Source: an uncultured Oscillibacter sp.
Lineage (GTDB): Bacteria > Bacillota > Clostridia > Oscillospirales > Oscillospiraceae
Assembly (NCBI GenBank): GCA_910589315.1
Contig: CAJUTB010000001.1
Location: 1-64,000, forward strand
Length of the DNA: 64,000 bases
Direction of reading: 5' to 3'
This document shows positions 1-8,105 of the stretch, piece by piece (positions within the stretch are counted from its first letter, which is position 1; each line of letters starts with the position of its first letter). The notes beneath the pieces were generated by a model that made no database searches, was not told the DNA's origin, and was given only the letters and a program-made list of their open reading frames with translations. The translations under genes and the position numbers were made by a program.

Positions 1-54
1 AAGGTCACCCCCATGCTCACCGAGGCTATCCGCGCTGCCAAGGCTGCGAAATAA
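1..54 (+). CDS. C-terminal end of an unidentified protein (partial)
   Basis: An open frame enters from the left edge and ends at a TAA at 52-54, giving 17 residues that end in IRAAKAAK. A rho-independent terminator follows 16 bases later, as expected at the end of a real gene. The tail is compatible with the C-terminus of an electron-transfer flavoprotein alpha subunit, but so few residues cannot settle the family. Confidence 0.6.
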   Translation, partial: KVTPMLTEAIRAAKAAK

Positions 55-69
55 CTGAAATTACGCAAA

Positions 70-105
70 CTGCCCGCCGGGAAAATCCCCGGTGGGCGGT
101 TTTTT
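70..105 (+). terminator. Rho-independent terminator
   Basis: A GC-rich stem (CTGCCCGCCGGG pairing with CCCCGGTGGGCGG, one G-T pair) with a short loop is followed by six or seven T residues. It ends the partial gene at the left edge. Confidence 0.85.
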
Positions 106-162
106 GATTGTTTACTTATTCAGTCCCATATGATAGAATATGACACCTTCTCTAAAAGTAAA

Positions 163-199
163 AGCGTTTTCAAGCAGATACTTGAAAACGCTCTTTTTC
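163..199. terminator. Bidirectional terminator hairpin downstream of the pilT-like gene
   Basis: Perfect 12-bp arms AGCGTTTTCAAG and CTTGAAAACGCT surround a six-base loop. A T-rich run follows on the plus strand and TTTTACTTTT on the minus strand. It lies just past the stop of the minus-strand pilT-like gene, so its main role is probably to end the pilus operon. Confidence 0.8.
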
Positions 200-205
200 T
201 GAAAA

Positions 206-1258
206 TTATCCAATTCGCCGGGCCATTTGCTCCCGGTTGTCCGCGAACTCCTGGGCCGTCTGCGCCGTAATTTTCCTCGCCTTGTACAGCCGGAGAATAT
301 ACTGGTCCATCGTCACCATACCCTCCTCGCCGCCGGAGGCTATATGGTTGTCGATCTGATGGGTTTTGCTTTCCCGGATAAGGCTGCGGATGGCGTTATT
401 CATGTGCATGATTTCAAACGCAGGCACCAGGTCTCCCGCCGCGCCGGGCAAAAGCTGCTGGGATACCACCGTATGCAGCACCATGCTCAATTGTACCCGT
501 ATCTGGTCCTGTTGTCCGCTGGGGAAAGTGTCTACAATGCGGTCGATGGTGTTGACGGCCCCTTTGGTGTGCAAAGTGGCAATGAGCAGATGTCCGGTCT
601 CCGCCGCCGTCATGGCGGTGTGAATGGTCTCCTGGTCCCGCATCTCACCCAGCAGAATCACGTCCGGGGCCTGCCGCAGACACGCCCGCAGAGCCGAGGG
701 ATAATCCTCCGTATCAATGGCAATTTCCCGCTGGCTGACTATGCTTTTATTGTCCCGGTGCAGGTATTCGATGGGGTCCTCCAGCGTAATGATATGGCTT
801 TCCCGCTCCTTGTTGATGCGGTCCAGAATACACGCCTGGGTAGTGGATTTGCCGCTTCCGGCTGTGCCCGTCACCAGTACCATGCCGTGGGTGACGTTTG
901 CAAGATTCATGACCTCCTCCGGGATGCTCAGAGACTGCCAGCTGGGGATATCAAAAGCCACCACCCGCACCACTGCGGCCAGGGACCCGCGCTGGCGGTA
1001 GGCGTTTACGCGGAAGCGGGCAAGGCCGCCGACGGAAAAGGAAAAATCGTCGTCGCCCCGCTGAAGGTAGCGTTCCGGTGAGCGGCCCGCCAATTCGTAA
1101 ATCTCCATGATCAGCGTCTCGGTTTCCTTGGCAAATACCTTGCCGTCGCTGATGTTGACCAAGCGTTTGTCCAGCTTTTCGCACACGCAGCCGCCCGCTA
1201 CTATGAACAGGTCGGACGCCTGGTCCTCTACCGCCCGTTTCAGGTAATCCATTACCAT
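206..1258 (-). CDS. pilT: PilT-like type IV pilus/secretion ATPase
   Basis: This 350-residue protein is a hexameric secretion ATPase of the PilT/GspE family, which drives retraction (PilT) or assembly of pilins from the cytoplasmic face of the membrane. The Walker A motif GTAGSGKST is at residues 131-139, the Asp box LEDPIEYLH near 159-167, Walker B VILLGEMRD at 200-208, and the His box HLLIATLHT at 223-231. The C-terminal AIRSLIRE at 289-296 matches the AIRNLIRE signature of PilT proteins and argues for the retraction type. Length is normal for PilT. The start has GAGGAGG about nine bases upstream. It is the last gene of a minus-strand run of pilus-like genes, and no PilB-type assembly ATPase is visible here, so it might serve both roles. 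Confidence 0.9.
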   Translation of the reverse strand: MVMDYLKRAVEDQASDLFIVAGGCVCEKLDKRLVNISDGKVFAKETETLIMEIYELAGRSPERYLQRGDDDFSFSVGGLARFRVNAYRQRGSLAAVVRVVAFDIPSWQSLSIPEEVMNLANVTHGMVLVTGTAGSGKSTTQACILDRINKERESHIITLEDPIEYLHRDNKSIVSQREIAIDTEDYPSALRACLRQAPDVILLGEMRDQETIHTAMTAAETGHLLIATLHTKGAVNTIDRIVDTFPSGQQDQIRVQLSMVLHTVVSQQLLPGAAGDLVPAFEIMHMNNAIRSLIRESKTHQIDNHIASGGEEGMVTMDQYILRLYKARKITAQTAQEFADNREQMARRIG

Positions 1259-1322
1259 ATTGCATTGCCTCCTCGCAGGTTCGTTATGATACAGTTTGTA
1301 GAATCCGGCTGAAATAATACCG

Positions 1323-1748
1323 TCAGAAGGGTGCGCCGTCCCATAAATCTAAGGATTCGTCGGACTCCCACTCTGCCGACGGAACCGCCTGCCACCGTTC
1401 AATAACATATTCCCGGCCGGAAATGCCTTGCAGAATCACGGAGACCTGAAGCTTCTGGGTGTCCGAAATGCGGCAGGTGTACTCCGCGCGGAGCAGGCCG
1501 CTGCCGGTAAAGGTCACGCCCTCGGGCCGTTCGCCGTTCCGAAGCCGGGCGAGAATCGTCTGCGCTTCCAGGTCGGCGGCGTAGTAGTCCGCTGCGGCCT
1601 GGGCGGACGCGTCGGCCAGACGCACGTCAGCCTGTACGGTGGTGAGGCTTAACAGCGCAAAGACCGTCAGGCACAGCACGGCAAACACCACCAGCAGCGA
1701 GATACCGCCCACCGCCGGAGGAGAAAACCGCTTTTTCTGCTTATCCAT
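1323..1748 (-). CDS. Pseudopilin-like membrane protein
   Basis: This 141-residue protein has a short basic N-terminus, one hydrophobic helix at about residues 15-38, and a soluble extracellular domain, the general layout of minor pilins. It lacks the usual Gly-(Phe/Met)-x4-Glu prepilin cleavage site, so calling it a pilin is inference from layout and operon position. I chose the ATG at 1748 because it overlaps the preceding stop as ATGGATAA, a typical translational coupling; a longer frame exists 12 codons upstream. It lies between another pilin-like gene and pilT. Confidence 0.7.
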   Translation of the reverse strand: MDKQKKRFSPPAVGGISLLVVFAVLCLTVFALLSLTTVQADVRLADASAQAAADYYAADLEAQTILARLRNGERPEGVTFTGSGLLRAEYTCRISDTQKLQVSVILQGISGREYVIERWQAVPSAEWESDESLDLWDGAPF

Positions 1749-2193
1749 TGCCGCCCTCCATCTGCCACGCTGTTTCGATTTCAAACAGGATATCCGTTTC
1801 CGGCTCGTCTGCGCTGAGGGTGAATACGCAAATTTTCAGCACGTTCAGCCCCGGCACGTCCGACGGAACGCCCTGGGCCTCCAGCCGGAAGCCTTCGCCG
1901 CCGTTTCCGGCAGACGCCCAGTTTTCGTCAAAATCCTGCCAGAGAAGCCCTTGTTGATAGTGATAGCCCAATTCCTCCGCCGTCTCCGTGAGGGCGTTTC
2001 CCATGTCGCCGCCGCGGCTTCGGGCCACCTCCGCTACGTTCTGCACCAGATTCACCGCCGTGTCACGGTTTTGAATCCAACGGGAGCTGGCGTCGGACTT
2101 CACAAAGGCTTGCAGACACAGTGCCGCTGCCAGAGCAAAGACCAGCAGCATAATCATTTGCTCCATCAGGAGCAGAGGAGCTTTGCTTTTCAT
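1741..2193 (-). CDS. Pilin-like single-helix membrane protein
   Basis: This 150-residue protein has a basic start, a hydrophobic helix at about residues 8-30 and a soluble C-terminal domain. A Glu at position 11 lies inside the helix start, which loosely recalls the Glu5 of mature pilins, but there is no clear prepilin peptidase site. Its start overlaps the stop of the upstream DUF4860-like gene by four bases and its stop overlaps the next start, so the genes are translationally coupled. The function as a minor pilin or pseudopilin is inferred from context. Confidence 0.7.
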   Translation of the reverse strand: MKSKAPLLLMEQMIMLLVFALAAALCLQAFVKSDASSRWIQNRDTAVNLVQNVAEVARSRGGDMGNALTETAEELGYHYQQGLLWQDFDENWASAGNGGEGFRLEAQGVPSDVPGLNVLKICVFTLSADEPETDILFEIETAWQMEGGNG

Positions 2194-2672
2194 TCCGCGC
2201 CCCCCTCTCCGCTCCGTAGAGACAAGGCGTTCGTCAAAAGAATACCATCTGTATTAGTGACGCTGATTTTTAACAAATAGTCGTCTAACGAGACTTCCAT
2301 ACCGCTGATTTCCAGGATCTTTTCCCCGTCCTCCGGCGCAAGACCGGAATCCGGCGCGGCGTACAGCTCCATTAAATACCCATCGTGGCAGTAGACGCGG
2401 GTTTCGTAACCGTAGGCGTCCAGCAGCACCAGCGCGCCGCCGTCTCCAAAGGATTCTACCTGCACGCCGCCACGGGCGTCGGCCTGCCGGACGCGGGTTG
2501 TAAGATACTGCTGACAGGTCCGGTCGTTAAAGGCCGCCTGGTCCCGAAGCGTCAGCCGCCGGTAAGCCCCCGCGCCCGTCAGCAGCACCGCCAGCACGCA
2601 GGCCGCAAACACTCCAAACAAAAGCAGGGCCAGCAGGCCGTCCATATGATGTTGGATTGCTCTTTTTTTCAT
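2190..2672 (-). CDS. DUF4860-like pilus-cluster protein
   Basis: The 160-residue product has one N-terminal membrane helix at about residues 12-33 followed by a soluble domain rich in beta-type sequence. The segment from the helix to the RDQAAFNDRTCQQYL stretch resembles DUF4860, a family I associate with pilus-like clusters of Clostridia; this is recognition from memory, not a search. Both ends overlap neighbouring genes by four bases. A structural or assembly role in the pilus-like machine is inferred. Confidence 0.65.
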   Translation of the reverse strand: MKKRAIQHHMDGLLALLLFGVFAACVLAVLLTGAGAYRRLTLRDQAAFNDRTCQQYLTTRVRQADARGGVQVESFGDGGALVLLDAYGYETRVYCHDGYLMELYAAPDSGLAPEDGEKILEISGMEVSLDDYLLKISVTNTDGILLTNALSLRSGEGGAE

Positions 2673-2992
2673 GGCGCGTTCTCCAACACGGTAATATCCG
2701 GCATCAGGTTTTCCGCAAAGGCGGAATAGCGCACCGTATACCGCACCTCGTCCACCTGAAGCCCATAGTGATCTTTCAAATAGTCAATGCTGGGAGGATA
2801 TACGCCTTCGGCGGCGTAGCACGCAACGCAGCCCCGCCGGAGGGTTTCTTCCAGCTGCCGGAGGTCCTCCTCCGCCCGTCCGCTGTCCAGACTGTCCAAG
2901 GCCGTGGCAAAACACAGCAGGGCCGCTGCGGCAATCACTGGAACCAGAAGTCCGCCCAGCAGAGACGGCAGACCGTTTCTCCGTCTTTTCAT
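2669..2992 (-). CDS. Small pilin-like membrane protein
   Basis: This 107-residue protein starts with a basic MKRRR segment, has a hydrophobic helix at about residues 8-30, and then a soluble domain containing two Cys (in RRGCVACYAA) and the segment YPPSIDYLKDHYGL. The YPxS-type segment resembles the region after the helix in type II secretion pseudopilins. No standard prepilin cleavage motif is present. It lies four bases after the pilC-like gene and overlaps the next gene by four bases. The exact family is not recognised. Confidence 0.7.
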   Translation of the reverse strand: MKRRRNGLPSLLGGLLVPVIAAAALLCFATALDSLDSGRAEEDLRQLEETLRRGCVACYAAEGVYPPSIDYLKDHYGLQVDEVRYTVRYSAFAENLMPDITVLENAP

Positions 2993-2996
2993 AGCC

Positions 2997-4025
2997 TCAC
3001 CCGATGGCCGCCATGATGTGCATGAGGGGCAGCATCACGGACAGCAGAATCAAGCCCACCAGCACGGAGCAGACGAGAACCAGCGCGGGTTCTACACGGC
3101 TCACCAGGGCGTCCAGAGCGGCTTCGCCTTCTTCCGTCAGGTCGGCGGCGATTTTCTCCATGGATTTGTCCCCCGCGCCGCTGCGGTGGCCCAGCTCCAG
3201 CAGACGGCACTGGTTTACCGGCAGAAGCGCGCTTCCCCGCAGGGCCTTGCTGAGAGGTTCGCCGTCCAGCAGCCGTTTCTGACAGTCCAGACAGCGGTCC
3301 CTGGCCCCGGTTTCCAGCAGTCCGGCAGAAAGCTCCACGGCTTCTTCCAGCGGCAGGCCGCTGGCCATGCCCATAGACAACGCCTGGGCCAGACGGGCCG
3401 TGTTCAGCTTCCGGGAAATGCCCTTGTCCCCGTGGTTTTTCCTCCACCGGGAGAGCATGGCGTTTCGGAAGCCCTCGGACAGAGCGAACAGCGCGGCAAA
3501 CGCCGCCAGCGCCGCCAGAACAACCCACAGTACCGGCATTGCGCCGTCTAACCAGCGGCCCATGGCCAGCAGGCCCCCGGCTACGCCGGTGAGGCGTCCG
3601 CCCAGGGAGGCGTATACGTCGTCGAAAATCGGAAGAACCTTCACCAGCAGCACGCCAATCACCACCAGCATCAAAGCCAGCATGACCGCAGGGTAAAGCA
3701 GCGCGCTCCGCACCCGGCGGCTCAGGCGCACCCGGTCTTCGTAATAGCGGGAGAGGGCCGAAAGAGCCTCCTCCGTCCGTCCGGTCCGCTCTCCAACTTC
3801 GATCAGGCCGCAGACATAGACCGGAAAACTGCCGTTTTCCTTCATGGCGGCGGAAAGCGGCGTGCCGAAATCCACCGCGTCCGCAAGCTCTTTCAGCAAT
3901 TCCTTATAATCCCCTTCTTCCGCCAGAAGGGACAGCGCGTCGCCTGTGCCGATGCCCGCGTGAAGCAGGAGGGACAGTTCCAGGCACAGAGAGGCTATTT
4001 CTTCGTTTGAAATTTTTTGTTTCAT
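2997..4025 (-). CDS. pilC: Type II secretion system F / PilC-like platform protein
   Basis: This 342-residue polytopic protein matches the GspF/PilC inner-membrane platform that couples the cytoplasmic ATPase to pilin insertion or extraction. It has two repeats of the T2SSF fold, at roughly residues 10-125 and 205-330, and three hydrophobic segments at about 115-140, 165-187 and 312-335. The SLLLHAGI segment at the start and the GERTGRTEEAL segment near residue 75 are typical. It is the second gene of the operon, 16 bases after the lipoprotein gene. Length is slightly short of typical PilC (about 400), because the N-terminal extension is missing. Confidence 0.88.
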   Translation of the reverse strand: MKQKISNEEIASLCLELSLLLHAGIGTGDALSLLAEEGDYKELLKELADAVDFGTPLSAAMKENGSFPVYVCGLIEVGERTGRTEEALSALSRYYEDRVRLSRRVRSALLYPAVMLALMLVVIGVLLVKVLPIFDDVYASLGGRLTGVAGGLLAMGRWLDGAMPVLWVVLAALAAFAALFALSEGFRNAMLSRWRKNHGDKGISRKLNTARLAQALSMGMASGLPLEEAVELSAGLLETGARDRCLDCQKRLLDGEPLSKALRGSALLPVNQCRLLELGHRSGAGDKSMEKIAADLTEEGEAALDALVSRVEPALVLVCSVLVGLILLSVMLPLMHIMAAIG

Positions 4026-4041
4026 GGAAAAACTCCCAAAA

Positions 4042-5028
4042 TCAATAGAGATATTTCACGGTGTAGTTGCTTCCGTCACCGATGTACTGCATGATGGATT
4101 CGCTGCTCTTGCCGGAGGAAGCGAAGGTCGGGTCCATGCGCTGCCAGGTGATGCCGTCGAAGAAGATCACGCCGTCCACCCAGCCGGTTTCTTTGGTCCA
4201 GACGTTGACCCAGGCGTGATAGGCCGTGCCGGCGTAGCCGACGACCAGCTTGCAGGGAACCCCCTGGCTGCGGAGCATCCCGACCATCAGGGAGGCGTAG
4301 TCAAAGCAGATGCCCTTTTTGGTGGATAGAACGGTATCCAATACCGGCAGATAGCCGCTTTGAACGGTGGCAGCTTTCTGCTTGTCATAGGTGAGGTTTT
4401 CAACGACAAAATCGTAAATTTTCGCAACCTTTTCCAGCGGGTTTGTGATGCTTCCGGCCAGCTCCGCCGCTTTTTTCACGCTGTTGGGGGCCACGCCGTA
4501 GTCAACATACTGATTGGGCCGCAGAAAGGGCGCGAATTCGTCGCTGAGAGTGACTTGGAAGGACGCCGAGACCACATAGGCGTATTTTTTGCCGGTGGTG
4601 TTTTCCAGAACGTCCACTTTATAAGAACCGTTGCCGTCGGAGAGAGGGAAAGTGGCCCAGGTCCCAGCGGGGAGATCGTATGTATACGTGGTAGCGGGAC
4701 CTTTGACCTGCACCTTGAGGCGTTTGTTGGTAGTGGCGGTAAACTGGGCCATAACGTAACCGTCTTTGCTGTTGGAATAGTCAATGACGGCCTTGTCCGT
4801 TTTCTGCACGGCTGTCCCGGAGGCGACGGGCAGAAGCAAGGCGCTCTGTGGGGCGGGGGACCCCGCCAGCGGGACGGCCTCGTCCTCCAGTTCAATTTCT
4901 GCCAAAACGGTCTGGCTGGTATAAACGGGGGATTCTTCGTCGTTCTCCGGCGTTTCGGCAGGGGTTTGCGCACAGCCGGTCAGGAGGGCGGCGGTCAATA
5001 CCAAAGGAAGAATTTTTCGGAAATGCAT
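4042..5028 (-). CDS. Transglutaminase-like lipoprotein
   Basis: The 328-residue product begins with a lipoprotein signal ending in LLTGC, so it should be lipid-anchored outside the membrane. A transglutaminase/protease-like core occupies the C-terminal half, with the Cys of GICFDYA, the His of YHAWV and the Asp of MDPTF in the expected order. Such domains act as peptidases or amidases or are inactive binding modules; the substrate is unknown. The ATG at 5028 was chosen because GAAAGGAG lies six bases upstream and it places the signal peptide at the start. It is the first gene of the pilus-like operon, so a role in pilus or cell-surface handling is possible. Confidence 0.85.
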   Translation of the reverse strand: MHFRKILPLVLTAALLTGCAQTPAETPENDEESPVYTSQTVLAEIELEDEAVPLAGSPAPQSALLLPVASGTAVQKTDKAVIDYSNSKDGYVMAQFTATTNKRLKVQVKGPATTYTYDLPAGTWATFPLSDGNGSYKVDVLENTTGKKYAYVVSASFQVTLSDEFAPFLRPNQYVDYGVAPNSVKKAAELAGSITNPLEKVAKIYDFVVENLTYDKQKAATVQSGYLPVLDTVLSTKKGICFDYASLMVGMLRSQGVPCKLVVGYAGTAYHAWVNVWTKETGWVDGVIFFDGITWQRMDPTFASSGKSSESIMQYIGDGSNYTVKYLY

Positions 5029-5082
5029 AAGACTCCTTTCTACCCCGAACCCGGGGTTCATGGCAAAAAATTCTACCATACT

Positions 5083-5110
5083 ATTATACGCAACGCCAGA
5101 AAAATTGCAA
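5083..5110 (-). promoter_or_regulatory. Sigma-A type promoter of the lipoprotein/pilus operon
   Basis: On the minus strand TTGCAA (5110-5105) is followed 16 bases later by a perfect TATAAT (5088-5083). It lies about 55 bases before the lipoprotein start and no terminator is seen before pilT, so it may drive the whole seven-gene run. Confidence 0.65.
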
Positions 5111-5251
5111 GAGGCTATTTTGCGGCTTGGCCCGCCCGATAGCGGCGCAGAAGACAGGCCGTTTTGTGCTGGAGAGCGTTTTTGGCTGAACGAGGTCGGA
5201 ACCTATGGTATTGTTAAAGATAATATGCTGAACATGGGAGGATGACGGACG

Positions 5252-6001
5252 TTGAGGAATGAATACGAGAATTCGGAATTTTTTGCCGAATATGCGAAGA
5301 TGCCCCGTAGCAGGGACGAGTTAAACGCCGCCAGGGAGTGGCGGCGGCTAAAGCCCTTGTTCCCGCCACTGGCGGGGAAAACGGCGCTTGATTTGGTCTG
5401 CGGCTACGGCTAGCGTTGCAAGTTTGCGGCGGAACAGGGGGCGATCCGGGTATTGGGGCTGGATTTGAGCCGGAAAATGATCCAGGAGGCCCAAAAACGC
5501 AGCGCAGGGACGCAGATCGAATATCGGGTCTGCGGAATGGAGGAATATGAATACCCGAAAAACCGCTGGGACTGTGTGGTTTCTAATTTGGCCCTGCACT
5601 ATATTGAAAACCTTGAGGCGGTTTTTCAAAACGTGTATGGTACGCTGAAGCGGGACGGGGTATTCCTTTTTAATATCGAGCACCCGGTTTTCACCGCCGG
5701 AGTCGGACAGGACTGGGTGTATACAAGGGAAGGAACGCCGCAGTATTGGCCGGTGGACAACTATTTTCTTCCAGGAGAGCGAAATATGCATTTTTTAGGG
5801 TGCGATGTCGTGAAGCAGCATCATACGCTGACACAAATATTGATGGGACTGCTGAGGAACGGCTTTGCGCTCGAAGCCGTAGAGGAGGCGGAACCGCCGG
5901 AAGAAATGATGGAAATTCCGGGAATGAGGGATGAGCTGCGCCGTCCGATGATGCTTTTGGTAAAGGCGATTGCAAAAAAGGACGCTAATGTAAAACCGTG
6001 A
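5252..6001 (+). pseudogene. Class I SAM-dependent methyltransferase, interrupted by an amber stop
   Basis: The frame from the TTG at 5252 reads like a class I methyltransferase of about 249 residues (segments EFFAEYAKMPRS, LDLVCGYG, KFAAEQGA, VLGLDLSRKMI, VSNLALHYIE). An in-frame TAG at 5411-5413 falls inside motif I, where relatives have GYGWHC. Here the Trp codon has become TAG, the following His is Arg, and the Gly before Cys is Val. The remaining open frame from 5453 lacks motif I and so could not bind the cofactor normally. The region upstream also carries an ATG at 5242 in another frame with a poor open frame. I read this as a decayed gene; stop-codon recoding is an unlikely alternative. 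Confidence 0.75.
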
Positions 6002-6096
6002 TGCGAATGCTCTGTTTTCTAAAGTCTTTGTTAAAGTGACGGTGCAGAGTGTATAAAATACAGGGTGACTGGATTATACAATCACCCTGGTATGTT

Positions 6097-6441
6097 CTAT
6101 TTATGCTTTTCGATTTTGATGGATGATACAATGGCATAGACAACGGCAATGATAAGAAGCACCCCAAAGGCAATATATGTCCATGTCCAATTAGTAATAA
6201 TATAGACAGCAAATATTAAGAGACTGATTCCAATAAACATAAATACAAACCCGGATTGGCAATAATAAGGCCGTTTAGTCTCTTTATTTTCATCCATTTT
6301 TTTGCGTTCCGCTTCAGAAGCCCAAACGTATGCATTATTGAAAAGATATCCTTTTTCCTTAAACTGAAAAAAGCTGATGACAAAGGCCCCTATGGCTAAA
6401 GCTAAAAAAATGATGCCGCATACAATTTGACCAGTGTTCAT
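6097..6441 (-). CDS. DUF3784-family membrane protein
   Basis: This 114-residue protein has three predicted membrane helices, at about residues 5-26, 65-82 and 87-105. The segment around FQFKEKGYLFNNAYVWAS is typical of DUF3784, a family of small membrane proteins of unknown function common in Firmicutes. A ribosome site AGAGAGGAA lies before the ATG at 6441. The gene is visibly more AT-rich than its neighbours, as is the GIY-YIG gene upstream, suggesting shared acquisition. A weak hairpin at about 6061-6089 may end it. Confidence 0.75.
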   Translation of the reverse strand: MNTGQIVCGIIFLALAIGAFVISFFQFKEKGYLFNNAYVWASEAERKKMDENKETKRPYYCQSGFVFMFIGISLLIFAVYIITNWTWTYIAFGVLLIIAVVYAIVSSIKIEKHK

Positions 6442-6528
6442 TTATGTATTCCTCTCTGGTCCCATGGTAAATTTTCCCTTCGTAAGAATCTCCGCAGCGT
6501 GCAGTTATCCATGATGAATGACTGCATA

Positions 6529-6927
6529 CTAAATTGGAGCCGTATTATTCAAAAGGTTTGTCATTTCTTTAATCATATCTTCAATTGATTTCACTCTATC
6601 ACTAATTTCAGATTGCATCTTTGGATGCCTGCCTTTAATAATTTCTTTTTCTTTCGCTTTTCTCCTCTTTTTATCAGATTCGGAAAGCAGCAATTCAAAA
6701 GCAAGCGTAATATTATTGCGTTCAATTATTTCTTTCGTGAATCCAAGGTATCCATCTCCTTTTACTATCTCATATAAGTGAGTAGCACACCTGACTAAAA
6801 CAAACACAGATTCTCCTACATATAGCAATTCTTTGTTTTCGGTATTTGTTTGAAAATATATTCCATAAATACCAGGGCCGGTCGCTTCTACAAAGCTGTC
6901 TTCAAAAAATTTGACTTTGATATCCAT
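6529..6927 (-). CDS. GIY-YIG nuclease-like protein
   Basis: The 132-residue product carries a GIY at residues 19-21 and LLYVGES at 34-40, matching the two-part GIY-YIG signature, followed by a conserved Arg (46) and His (50). GIY-YIG domains cut DNA in homing, repair and restriction enzymes. The C-terminal half is charged and helical (RRKAKEKEIIKGRHP, then a coiled-coil-like tail). The start at 6927 follows GGAGGAATAAA directly; an upstream GTG frame would contain that site. Base composition is AT-rich and unlike the surroundings. Substrate and partners are unknown. Confidence 0.65.
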   Translation of the reverse strand: MDIKVKFFEDSFVEATGPGIYGIYFQTNTENKELLYVGESVFVLVRCATHLYEIVKGDGYLGFTKEIIERNNITLAFELLLSESDKKRRKAKEKEIIKGRHPKMQSEISDRVKSIEDMIKEMTNLLNNTAPI

Positions 6928-6962
6928 TTTATTCCTCCGCACAGATTTTGTTTGCCATATTG

Positions 6963-6991
6963 ATTATAGCGCAAAGTTTTGGTCAAATCAA
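6963..6991 (-). promoter_or_regulatory. Promoter of the GIY-YIG gene
   Basis: Minus-strand TTGATT (6991-6986) is separated by 17 bases from a perfect TATAAT (6968-6963), about 35 bases before the start codon. Confidence 0.65.
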
Positions 6992-7062
6992 TCTGTTTGT
7001 GGAAACTGCCAAAGCGATAGCCTGGCAACACTTTTCTCAAAAGGAATTCCGAAATTCCTGCC

Positions 7063-7091
7063 TTGACTTTCCGTATCTTCCCGGTTATAGT
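7063..7091 (+). promoter_or_regulatory. Promoter of the aldose-epimerase-like gene
   Basis: TTGACT (7063-7068) is separated by 17 bases from TATAGT (7086-7091), about 60 bases before the ATG at 7153. Confidence 0.65.
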
Positions 7092-7152
7092 GAGAGGAAA
7101 GCCCTTGACGGTCCCAAAAACGCCAGGGCAATTTTTTCGGAGGGTGGAAACG

Positions 7153-8022
7153 ATGCAATACCATTTAGAAAAAGGCTCGGTTCAGGCCGTTGTGGAGACG
7201 CACGGCGGAGAACTGGTTTCCCTGCAAAACGCTGCGGGAACGGAATATATCGGCGGCGGAGACCCGGCCTTCTGGACCGGACGCAACCCGAATTTGTTTC
7301 CAATCGTGGGTTCTCTGCGGGGAAACCAGACGGAGATCAACGGGGAAATCTATGAGATGTTCCGTCACGGATTTACCCGAAACAGCGAATTTACCCTGAT
7401 CGAGCAGACGCCGGATTCTGCGGTCCTGGAACTGCGGGAAACGCCGGAGACCTTGCGCCGTTATCCCTTCCCCTTCGCGCTGCGTATCCGGCACCGGCTT
7501 CTGGAAGACGGCTTTTCCACGACGTATACCGTCGAAAACACCGGAAGCGAGTCCCTGCCGTTTTGCATCGGCGGACATACGGCCATTCGCTGCCCACTTT
7601 TTTCAGGGGAGCGGTTTGAGGATTACCAGCTGGTTTTTGAGATTTCTGAGGACGCAGAGACGCTTTTGCTGACACCGGAGGGACTGATTGACCGCACCGC
7701 GGAACCGATGATGAAAGGCGGCATTCAGGTCCTGGATTATGAGACCTTCCGCCGCTTGGACACGATCATTTTCCGTGATTTGCAGTCGAACAGCGTCTCG
7801 CTGGTACACCGGGAAACCGGACACGGCGTAAAGCTGGACTTCCACGAATTCCCTGCCATTGGATTCTGGACGCCGCCGGGCGCGCCGTTCCTCTGCATGG
7901 AGCCTTGGCACGGCTGTGCGGGACGGGTGGAGGATTCGGACCAGTTCCTGGAAAAACCGTTTTTGATTCGTTTGCATCCGGGAGAGCAGAAACGTTTGAC
8001 GTATACGTTTACTTTTGTTTAA
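7153..8022 (+). CDS. Aldose 1-epimerase family protein (GalM/LacX-like)
   Basis: The 289-residue protein matches the short aldose 1-epimerase-like family that includes LacX. These beta-sandwich enzymes interconvert alpha and beta anomers of free or phosphorylated sugars. Typical segments are NPNLFPIVGSL near residue 45, HGFTRNSEF near 75 and the GGHTAI His motif near 150. The ATG at 7153 was chosen because GGAGGGTGG lies just upstream, although the frame is open 30 codons further. It sits next to, but opposite in direction to, the galactose operon, so it could supply alpha-galactose to GalK; a sugar-phosphate substrate is also possible. Confidence 0.85.
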   Translation: MQYHLEKGSVQAVVETHGGELVSLQNAAGTEYIGGGDPAFWTGRNPNLFPIVGSLRGNQTEINGEIYEMFRHGFTRNSEFTLIEQTPDSAVLELRETPETLRRYPFPFALRIRHRLLEDGFSTTYTVENTGSESLPFCIGGHTAIRCPLFSGERFEDYQLVFEISEDAETLLLTPEGLIDRTAEPMMKGGIQVLDYETFRRLDTIIFRDLQSNSVSLVHRETGHGVKLDFHEFPAIGFWTPPGAPFLCMEPWHGCAGRVEDSDQFLEKPFLIRLHPGEQKRLTYTFTFV

Positions 8023-8049
8023 TCATACCATCTGAACAGCTGACAAAAA

Positions 8050-8090
8050 ACCGTGCGGGAGGACGTTTCCTTCCGCACGGCTGTTTTTTG
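8050..8090. terminator. Bidirectional terminator between the epimerase-like gene and galT
   Basis: Arms CCGTGCGGGAGG and CCTTCCGCACGG form a strong stem. TTTTTT follows on both strands, so it can end both converging transcripts. Confidence 0.88.
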
Positions 8091-8105
8091 CTTGTTTTGA
8101 GAGGC

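Noticed and set aside
5060..5245. 61-residue open frame upstream of the methyltransferase
   Set aside because: No ribosome site, no recognisable family, overlaps the promoter of the lipoprotein operon and the leader of the broken methyltransferase.
5411..5413. Pyrrolysine or read-through at the TAG in the methyltransferase
   Set aside because: The two neighbouring motif changes argue for decay, and the site aligns to a Trp in a common methyltransferase motif, not to a Lys-type position.
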